Origin: CAMDTE01 sp964504345
GTDB taxonomy: Bacteria; Bacteroidota; Bacteroidia; Flavobacteriales; Schleiferiaceae
Assembly: GCA_964504345.1 (NCBI GenBank)
Contig: CAZDDX010000001.1
Coordinates: 186,001 to 250,000, forward strand
Reading direction: 5' to 3'
DNA length: 64,000 bases
A model generated the notes under the pieces. The model saw only the letters and a program-made list of their open reading frames with translations. It was not told where the DNA came from and ran no database searches. Below are positions 59,201 through 64,000 of the stretch, one piece after another. Numbering within the stretch: the first letter of the stretch is position 1; each line of letters starts with the position of its first letter. A program made the position numbers and the translations under genes.

Positions 59201-60044
59201 AACGGATTCTATTCCGACGAACCACGGCCCAGCGAAAAGGAATAACCCCAGTACCTTGCAAAACAATCCCTCGCTGAGAAAGTGATGAATTAGTAGCCGT
59301 TCGCACCGTATTGTCCTCAAAAAGTACCGTGTCCGTGGCGTAGAACCAGGCCGCTGAATAGTTCTGATTTACAAACCTGGATTTCTGTACCCGAATGTTG
59401 CGGGGAATGAGCGTTGCACTGGTGCTGAAGGGAACGTACAGACCGATCCCCGCACCCGAAAACTGAACGTCGTAAAAAGAAATATCCCGGAGCAAACTAG
59501 GGGTTGTTGCAAAAACCAGGGCCGAGTTTGTAGTGGTATTGGTCAGCACCGGCGCAGATACAATGCACTTGGTGAATTTGATGCCGCCCGTTGCCGCGCC
59601 AACCGTAGCCGCGCCAATCAATTCCACCACGCGGTGATTGGCGGTGTTGGCGGTAGACTGAATGACTAAATTCCTAAATTCCAAATGCTTGGCGCCGGAA
59701 ATTTGAATAGCGTAGAGCGTGGAGCCGGAGGTGGTGATGACCGCAGGAGCTACGCCTTGAGCAGAATCTACCAAAAAACGAACGCGGTTTACGGGTGAAG
59801 TACCGGCGATAGACCCAATACTAACCGAGGGATGCGTGGTTCCGGGGGCAATCAACACCGAAACCGGTCCCGATACGCCTTGCGCAGTCAATGCGGACAC
59901 CGCTGCCTGCAGGGTGGTAAAATTGTTCGAGCCTGAGCCGGTGGGATTGACCGTGTAGGTTCCCGACAACTGCGCCCACAAGCCCAAGGGGGCAATGCAG
60001 AGGGTTAAAAAGAAAATTCCGGTACGACGCAAAGATTCCAACAT
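53175..60044 (-). CDS. Giant T9SS-secreted adhesin-like protein
   Basis: 2289 residues. Signal peptide (residues 1-25, ending LWAQ). Residues about 30-485 are a right-handed parallel beta-helix (LEFRNLVIQSTA, FEDNTVRTATN, DRGADEYG). From 485 to about 1685 four fibronectin-III plus MAM-like modules alternate (for example CLPPNTPTLV ... YGPSGFVLGSGT, then APWAEHLVSLSNW, VAIDDIRI). A short 110-residue domain (NYTLTLTDQFSDGW) follows, an isolated FN3 and four PKD repeats (TYTWTWGDGTPNGFGS and similar). The last about 75 residues (NLYPNPVRPGQTV ... LPAGTYFLNWMGTAYRLVVIP) are a type A T9SS sorting domain. It is cell-surface or secreted; cell-cell or surface adhesion is the likeliest role. The ATG lies inside a 12-base inverted repeat. 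Confidence 0.88.
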   Translation of the reverse strand: MLESLRRTGIFFLTLCIAPLGLWAQLSGTYTVNPTGSGSNNFTTLQAAVSALTAQGVSGPVSVLIAPGTTHPSVSIGSIAGTSPVNRVRFLVDSAQGVAPAVITTSGSTLYAIQISGAKHLEFRNLVIQSTANTANHRVVELIGAATVGAATGGIKFTKCIVSAPVLTNTTTNSALVFATTPSLLRDISFYDVQFSGAGIGLYVPFSTSATLIPRNIRVQKSRFVNQNYSAAWFYATDTVLFEDNTVRTATNSSLSQRGIVLQGTGVIPFRWAVVRRNRIRLQSTNGGFGIFLSTFGTATSPVVTIENNAVFIPAGAGTNVGMYAFNTRRVHFFHNSLRVDKGIGSTTSAVFSVFGTPASVGDLQFRNNLCVSYGGSMAVAVNVNGATPSSVFTSFSHNIHYAPHTGNPFRFNNVNYATLAAWQTATSLDANSTYEDPLVSESNLRTIGTLADGTAVPVGTFVDFDNQARSGTLPDRGADEYGSASCVNPTVPTLVYTRMQSIGLQWTSPNTTVLQRQIRYVRAAAQGTYWVKSNAQLTDSITGLQPLTDYRIWVRDICAVGDTGLWVGPFLATTSSVPCAILAAPYQEDFEGLNWFPNPNNQGVGILDPCWNQGDTSFFYWRVNNTATSTGFTGPANDNTANGTRYLHAESRSGGSVTTTAMVTPWISLNTLNTAELKFASHRYGFAVSGLLVQAQVYPTGNWVNVLNLGGVFQTAKTDPWSEHTVPLNTFAGDTIRLRFTVTKTFATALNADVAIDDIRIDSVRTCLPPNTPTLVTATTNSIVVGWTATSGSGWQVQYGPSGFVLGSGTQRSSPTGLFTASGLSPATAYDFYVRDSCGPNNYSVWTKVFTASTLCGVVQSPWTENFDNSSFVRPTNWNIPGVISNCWSRSPAAPATGYQWNPAPPFNFNNLTGPVGDHTGGGKFMAAFNTVFGAPNLSTNLRTPAISLVGLSQPELSFWVHGFGQDLTTLEVQVKESKASVTTWTTVLTLTGPQQATQAAPWAEHLVSLSNWLGDTVFVRFVGGRTAVNSNFAQWSLDDISVKQAAPCPKPQQFQVVGTTSTSATLTWSGTGSSPWIIRYGQGLITPIGGAKVVANSNPITFLGLNPSTTYSAFLKDSCTGFVSQWVGPIQFTTDCAPIATPYVENFDGADFVIGSFAAGTLAPCWSRGSNVGYLMTPGPQGFPSTLTGATSDHTTGSGKFIFSNLISTLGATLVADVVSPPISTVPLDTPEVSFWYHMYGANIAGLSLEVYNGQAWTQVWTISGQQQTSNTAPWLKAIVSLAAYQDDTIKLRFKATRTTSTGFNAQVAIDDLDIHEQPSCPQPTSITATAITTTSASLNWLGTVSSYQISYGPIGHTPGSASSATTSVRPFALTGLSASTTYAVYVRRVCGAGFSDWEGPLVFSTACGTVQAPWSETFDSPLWVPQPGLNTQPGKIPTCWTRTDTTNYFFTPLIGATPTAQTGPNFSATGPSGKYLYASAPFGTGGSFTRIITPWIDLTPLNVGELSFSSHRFGNNIVSLTVEATTNGTTWNTIFTVNGPSQTAKASPWQEHLVSLAAYNNATIKLRFTATRSTNGFNSAVAIDQLDIHETPLCPKPTGMTVTATSPTSASVNWTGTATSGVIEYGPRGFVRGTGTKVYAPTKPQAITGLTAWTTYDFYVKDSCGSVNGASPWYGPDSTTTPGCTNGCNYTLTLTDQFSDGWSTTFGAPPYHFVTLVTGTRTKSYTLTTGALQNFTIPVCPGQPFVLSFTNAGAFSSECGITVRNSANAIVYQRTPGINLPSGTLFTTTSTCSSCPPPTGGAISGISSSQATLSFTKNAPFADVAIGLPGFLPSMITKVTNVNSPYVFAGLTSNTVYHVYYRDSCGTGGNVSGWIGPLIFTTTNCPPVTAVANLTSRVANTIQVSNSGSTPGVTYTWSWGDATPNNTGATASHTYAAPGTYVVTLTVSNPCGSTSTSQLVVVICSPITANFYTLGTGLSRNFVSNGTGQPTTYTWTWGDGTPNGFGSSRVHTFAVDGKYYVTLKVKNACGDSAVFGDTVAVCGPVTSSFTHTTSGSVLNATATSSANAVRWKWYFGDGTTGSGATPSHTYSTSGSFSVRLVSFNLCGDSASVTNTVVVCVSPVAKFTATIISSSGAGMKVLFDATSSTGATQYKWFFGDGNSATGTNFVQHNYAVPSLSYVVTLIVNNTCGDDDTLSYRLSQIGLDEATVPLQNLYPNPVRPGQTVYGLPETTKALNASFYALDGRCVHEILVDAGTDSVELPGFLPAGTYFLNWMGTAYRLVVIP
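54985..58600 (-). repeat. Alternating FN3 and MAM-like domain repeats
   Basis: Coding repeats of the giant protein, each FN3 plus MAM unit about 270-290 residues. FN3 copies start near 58600, 57750, 56910, 56085 and 55260; each MAM-like copy follows about 270 bases later (58300, 57480, 56635, 55820). Recurring pieces are YGPxGFxxGxGT, YVRDSCG and WxEHxVxL ... FAGDTIRLRFxxT, then AIDDI. Nucleotide identity was not measured; the similarity is clear at protein level. Confidence 0.7.
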
Positions 60045-60066
60045 AGAACCAAAGGTCGTACCGGAA
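60017..60066. repeat. Perfect 12-base inverted repeat around a start codon
   Basis: TTCCGGTACGAC (60017-60028) and GTCGTACCGGAA (60055-60066) are exact reverse complements with 26 bases between. The ATG of the giant protein (60044, minus strand) lies in the spacer, and the promoter-like GACCTTTG overlaps the upstream arm. It may be an operator, or a hairpin hiding the start codon if transcription starts further upstream. Confidence 0.7.
60050..60057 (-). promoter_or_regulatory. Probable -7 box GACCTTTG of the giant adhesin gene
   Basis: One mismatch to TAnnTTTG, ending 5 bases before the ATG at 60044; it overlaps the upstream arm of the inverted repeat by 3 bases. Confidence 0.4.
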
Positions 60067-60088
60067 CCTTACTCCGGGCAATAGGCTA

Positions 60089-63000
60089 CTATTCTGTGCA
60101 ATTCACAGCAATCGTTTCGGTACCCGCCGTTGAGCGAATGACAATCCGGTACACGCCCGGTGCCCAGTCCAAAGTGCTGAGTTGGCATTCTCCAGAGGAA
60201 TTCAGTGTAGCATCCATATGTTTTTGGAGCAAGATGCGTCCAACCGCATCCACTACCTCAATCGTTGCCTGAGGACCACGATCAACCAACTGGATGAGGT
60301 GTACATCCGATCCGCGAAGCACTGGATTCGGATACGCCACCAAGCCACCCAAACTGCTCTCCGACACACCGGCACGATTGAGCTTGATGGTGATGGTATC
60401 GGACAGTCCACAGGAATTCGACACGATCAATGTGACGTTGTAATTCAAACTGGGCACACCGTAGATGTGTTGGATGAAATTGGCTCCCGAACTGGACGAG
60501 CCGTCGCCCCAGAACCACTGGAACTGGGTGGCGCCCACGCTGCCTGTGGCATCAAACTGAACCGTCATACCGCTGCCGTTGGAACTGACGATAAAGAACG
60601 TAAAGGCCGCAGTCGGTTTGGTGCACACCTGGATGGTTTGGGAACTGGTGGCCGAGTCACCGCAAGCATTTACCGCAATGAGGGTCACCGTATAGTTTCC
60701 ACCGGTAGTGTAGGTTACCGACGGAGTAGCCCCCGTACCGGTGGTGCTGTTGCCAAAATCCCAGTAATAAGTTGTGGCATTAGGCGAATTAGCGGTAAAA
60801 TTGAGCGTCAACACGTTGGCAACAAACGTAAAGGCTGCCGTTTGCGGTGCACAGACGATAACGGTCTGTGTTGACGTAGCCGTTTGTCCGCATTGGTCGG
60901 TAACGGTCAACACAACAGAGTACGTTCCGTTGGCGGCAAAAACGTGTGTTGGATTGGGACCTGATGCCGTTGCTCCCGCACCAAAATTCCAGCTGTAGGA
61001 TAATGAAGTACCGGTTGATGCGGCTGCGTTGAATACCACGGATAAGCCCGTTGCGACAGTGGTAAACGATGCCATTGGCGGCGGGCAAGGATTGTTGCAT
61101 GATGCTTTACCCTCGTATTTAAATCCAGAAGTCAATGCTGGACCGTTGTTGGCCCCGGTTCGGGTACTCAAGGTAGTTCCGGTAGGAGATTTCAAAGTCC
61201 AACCGCATTCCACACTCCACTGCCCCCCGTTTACAAAATTCAACCGGATGGTATCTCCATCACACGCGGGCAATGAGAAAACTGCTTGGTTGCCGTTGCT
61301 GATTGTGTAGCTGGTGGTGGTGGTTCCAACGGTCACATCCATTCGATGCGAGGAAGTACCGGCTTGGTTCGCACGCCAGCCGTCGCCAAAGGAATCCGTC
61401 AACGTCAGCTGGTACAAACAGCCGTTGGTGCAAGAAAAGGTGCTGAAGGAAATAGGTCCAACAGACGTGGAAATACCTGAGGTACCACAATTATCCCGAA
61501 CATACACTTGGTACGAAGTCCCCAAGGTCAAACCGCTCAATATAAATGGATTCGTAGTGGCTGCCACCACGGTTCCAGACCCCGGCGTAAATCCTACCGG
61601 GCCGTACTCAATTTGCCAAGCGGTTGCGCCTCCAGTGGTCCACGTAACCTGTGCAGTGGTGGACGTCAAAGGGGTGACCGCCACGTTGGTAGGAGGCGGG
61701 CACGACGGTGCAGACGTAATGCTGAAGTCGTCTATGGCGATGTCCGCCATTTGCGGGGTGGCATTCGCTAAATTCCGACGCGCCACAAAGCGAAACGCTA
61801 CGTTCTGCCCGCTGAAGGTGTTCAGCGGAATGGTCTTTTCCAACCACTGATTTCCTTGCGGTCCACCGATGGAATCCAAAAACGTCCAAGCCCCCGTTCC
61901 TACTTTGATTTCGGTGCGCAAACTGCGAATGGCTACGCCGTCCATGTGGTACCAGAATTTCAATTGGGGCAACGGTAACGTGCCCAAGTTGATCGTGGGA
62001 GATTCAAGCGTTGCCGTGGCACCGGTGGTGCTCAACGAAGCTTCTGTATAAACGTACCGGCCGTTTCCGGAAGTGTGGTCCGCGGCCGGCCCGGTAGTGC
62101 CCGTAGGCGTTGGGCCTTGTCCCCCACCCCAGTGAAACTGCGGGGTGGTACCGGCGGAGTTGGGTGTTCGGGTCCAACAGGGATCAATTGTGGATCCCGC
62201 GTTCCAGAAATTATTGGGATTGCCGAATGCACCCATGGTGAAGGTGTTGTCAAAATATTCGTAGTACGGTACCGTGGCAACGCCGCAAGCGGTACTCGCC
62301 GCTACCGGCCCCACCCAGAGCGACTTGTCCGCAGCGGAACACACCTTGCGCACGTAAAAATGGTAGGTGGTGGAAGGAGAAAGACCTGTGACGGTGAACG
62401 GACTGCCCGTTGCAACGACGGTGGTTCCCGCTCCCGAAACAAAGCCCACCGGACCGTATTCTACCTCAAACGATGTTCCTGTTGCGGTCCACGCCAAGGT
62501 TGCGGTGGTGGTAGTGGATGCCGTTGAAGAGAATGCCGTAGGCGCAATGCAGGTAGGACCGGCAACGATGCTCACGTCGTCTATTGCCAAATCACCCAAT
62601 TGACCACCGCCGGGTCCTCCACCACCGGGTCCACCGGCAGGCTTCGCAACGCGGAAACGAATTTGAACGGTGTCGTTGGCGTAGGCATTCAAAGACACCG
62701 TCACTTTTTGCCACGAATTGCCTTGGTTGCCCGCCTGCGTGTAAGCATTGGAAATCCAAGCGTTGTTGTGGAACACATCCACAGATAAGGTGCCTTGGTT
62801 CGCTCCAAATTGGTGCTTCCAAAACACCAATTCCGGATTCACCAAAGTGGACAAGAAAACTTTGGGAGAAACCAGCTCTGCGGTATTCCCAACCCCAGAA
62901 GCTTCCGCATACACGTAGGCCCCACTTCCGGTGGTGTGGTCCGACGCCGGACCCGTCAGGGGGCCGTTGAACGTTGTACCCGTTCCGCCGCCCCAGTGGT

Positions 63001-64000
63001 ACCCAGCCAAGGGATTCCTACTCCAACAACCGCCGATGGTGCTTCCGCTGTTTTGCGGCGCAGTTCCTTCCGCGAAGCCCGTTGTAAATGCTTCGGTCCA
63101 TGGGGCAGTGATCGCCGTGCAAACGGTGCTTGCATTTACCGGTCCAACCCACGCAGACTTATCCGTTGAAGAGCAAACCCGACGGACGTAAAATTGATAG
63201 CCGGTGGCAGGTGTTAAGCCCGTAACCACAAACGGAGCTGAAGTAGCTACTACTTGTGTTCCTGCTGGGGGAGTAAATCCTACCGGTCCGTACTGAACCT
63301 CAAACGATGCCCCCGGTGAAGTCCACGTTAGGGTTACCGAATTGGTGGACTGCGCCGTTACCGAGAAAGCTGTTGGCGCCACACACGAAGGAGTTTGCTG
63401 CACTTGAAAATCGTCGATGGCAATATCGACGGTGTTTGCCGCACCGGGATTGCGGGTTCCTACCCAACGGAATACCACCGTATCACCAGCAAAGGGGGCT
63501 GCTAAAGAAACAACCGCCTGTTGCCAAGGAGCCACACCAGAGGTTTGGACCGGGCCGGTTTGCGACCACAACGTGGTAAACGCGCCACCGTTGCTTACCT
63601 GAAACTCCAACTTATTGATGAGTCCACCGTACATGTGGTACCAAAATGAAACCTCGGTGGAGGACAACGATGCCGTTGAAATGGGAGGAGATTCCAAGGT
63701 GGCCGTGGTTCCAAAATTGGTCCCTTCGGTAAAGAGGAATTTACCCGCAGCCGTTCCGGTAGTTTTGTCAAAATCCGGACCCGTTAATGCGGTATTGGGC
63801 AACCCAGGTCCGGTCTTCCAAAAATACCCGGTTGTTCCACCGCGCGTCCAGCAATTGTCAACGGTTCCCGGGTCTTGAGCGGCTGTTCCGGGACTCCATG
63901 TGGTTCCCGTAAACGTCTCCAGATACGGTGCGGTTGCGGTTGGAACAACGGGCGCACAAGGCACTTTAACCACCAACGGCCCTACCCAAATGGAACCACT
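60089..64000 (-). CDS. Second giant T9SS-secreted protein, N-terminus outside window
   Basis: About 1303 residues visible; the frame stays open to the window edge with no start, so the N-terminus is missing. It is a paralogue of the neighbouring giant protein. Three MAM-like plus FN3 modules are seen (MAM near 63950, 63125 and 62290; FN3 near 63430, 62555, 61710), then the short domain CLYQLTLTDSFGDGW near 61425, three PKD repeats (TYYWDFGNSTTGTGATPS and similar) to about 60380, and a T9SS sorting domain (YPNPVLRGSDVHLIQL ... APGVYRIVIRS). It lies 44 bases upstream of the other giant gene in the same direction, so both may be expressed together. One MAM copy carries a Gly/Pro-rich loop (GGPGGGGPGGG). 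Confidence 0.88.
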   Translation of the reverse strand, partial: SGSIWVGPLVVKVPCAPVVPTATAPYLETFTGTTWSPGTAAQDPGTVDNCWTRGGTTGYFWKTGPGLPNTALTGPDFDKTTGTAAGKFLFTEGTNFGTTATLESPPISTASLSSTEVSFWYHMYGGLINKLEFQVSNGGAFTTLWSQTGPVQTSGVAPWQQAVVSLAAPFAGDTVVFRWVGTRNPGAANTVDIAIDDFQVQQTPSCVAPTAFSVTAQSTNSVTLTWTSPGASFEVQYGPVGFTPPAGTQVVATSAPFVVTGLTPATGYQFYVRRVCSSTDKSAWVGPVNASTVCTAITAPWTEAFTTGFAEGTAPQNSGSTIGGCWSRNPLAGYHWGGGTGTTFNGPLTGPASDHTTGSGAYVYAEASGVGNTAELVSPKVFLSTLVNPELVFWKHQFGANQGTLSVDVFHNNAWISNAYTQAGNQGNSWQKVTVSLNAYANDTVQIRFRVAKPAGGPGGGGPGGGQLGDLAIDDVSIVAGPTCIAPTAFSSTASTTTTATLAWTATGTSFEVEYGPVGFVSGAGTTVVATGSPFTVTGLSPSTTYHFYVRKVCSAADKSLWVGPVAASTACGVATVPYYEYFDNTFTMGAFGNPNNFWNAGSTIDPCWTRTPNSAGTTPQFHWGGGQGPTPTGTTGPAADHTSGNGRYVYTEASLSTTGATATLESPTINLGTLPLPQLKFWYHMDGVAIRSLRTEIKVGTGAWTFLDSIGGPQGNQWLEKTIPLNTFSGQNVAFRFVARRNLANATPQMADIAIDDFSITSAPSCPPPTNVAVTPLTSTTAQVTWTTGGATAWQIEYGPVGFTPGSGTVVAATTNPFILSGLTLGTSYQVYVRDNCGTSGISTSVGPISFSTFSCTNGCLYQLTLTDSFGDGWRANQAGTSSHRMDVTVGTTTTSYTISNGNQAVFSLPACDGDTIRLNFVNGGQWSVECGWTLKSPTGTTLSTRTGANNGPALTSGFKYEGKASCNNPCPPPMASFTTVATGLSVVFNAAASTGTSLSYSWNFGAGATASGPNPTHVFAANGTYSVVLTVTDQCGQTATSTQTVIVCAPQTAAFTFVANVLTLNFTANSPNATTYYWDFGNSTTGTGATPSVTYTTGGNYTVTLIAVNACGDSATSSQTIQVCTKPTAAFTFFIVSSNGSGMTVQFDATGSVGATQFQWFWGDGSSSSGANFIQHIYGVPSLNYNVTLIVSNSCGLSDTITIKLNRAGVSESSLGGLVAYPNPVLRGSDVHLIQLVDRGPQATIEVVDAVGRILLQKHMDATLNSSGECQLSTLDWAPGVYRIVIRSTAGTETIAVNCTE

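Noticed and set aside
60182..60874. 230-codon plus-strand ORF opposite the second giant protein
   Set aside because: Antisense to sorting-domain and PKD codons; composition is that of a shadow frame.
1..64000. tRNA, rRNA, CRISPR arrays, insertion sequences or prophage genes
   Set aside because: No TPsiC-type arms, rRNA-like stretches, short regularly spaced repeats, transposase motifs or phage structural genes were recognised on either strand.

Overview
The window reads as chromosomal DNA of a marine-type Bacteroidota, most likely Flavobacteriales or a Cryomorphaceae/Schleiferiaceae-like relative. Four observations support this. Several secreted proteins end in type IX secretion (T9SS) sorting domains. 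Promoters carry the Bacteroidota -7 box TAnnTTTG. Bacteroidota-specific families are present (DUF5683, WbqC, large LepB, fused E1 alpha/beta). A green-tuned proteorhodopsin sits beside flavobacterial-type carotenoid genes. Base composition is slightly GC-rich by eye, unusual for marine flavobacteria. No tRNA, rRNA, CRISPR, insertion sequence or phage gene was seen. Coding density is very high and no gap exceeds 300 bases.

Layout. 1-3 kb: three lipoprotein genes. 3-8.3 kb: acetyl-CoA synthetase, an outer-membrane porin and a DUF4139 (MuiA-like) protein. 8.5-15.9 kb: an atypical photolyase/cryptochrome facing a four-gene operon (drug-type MFS, cytidine deaminase, methionine-type aminotransferase, YaaA), then a second MFS carrier and a nitroreductase. 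16-19.7 kb: PlsC-type acyltransferase, a GNAT-like/DUF3089 fusion and a VIT/CCC1-type metal transporter. 19.7-22.2 kb: a compact minus-strand operon of a small secreted protein, a PapD-like chaperone and a beta-barrel-like protein; this is the best candidate for an undescribed system. 22.4-24.5 kb: proteorhodopsin, a small unknown protein and CoaE. 24.6-27.6 kb: ABC exporter followed by two overlapping Crp-like regulators. 27.6-30.8 kb: fused branched-chain 2-oxoacid dehydrogenase E1 and MurQ. 30.8-41.4 kb: ParA-ParB-DUF5683-DapB, then a PPIase-SurA-MoxR block, LepB, WbqC and a secreted unknown. 41.4-45.5 kb: acyl-CoA carboxylase beta (probably methylcrotonyl-CoA), a kelch-like secreted protein and TerC. 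45.5-52.8 kb: KdsB, a T9SS protein, a CruF-like carotenoid hydratase, KdsA, two lipoproteins and CrtD. 52.8-64 kb: a stand-alone LytTR regulator and two giant tandem T9SS proteins, the second cut by the window edge.

Themes. Light: proteorhodopsin with a glycine at the carotenoid-fenestration position, CruF and CrtD for hydroxylated monocyclic carotenoids, and a photolyase. Cell envelope: Kdo synthesis (KdsA/KdsB), SurA/PPIase chaperones, signal peptidase, T9SS cargo and many lipoproteins. Carbon: acetate activation and leucine breakdown.

A cross-cutting feature is the Bacteroidota -7 box, typically TACCTTTG, lying only 4-9 bases before many start codons. This implies leaderless or almost leaderless mRNAs and was used to choose several starts, including GTG starts.
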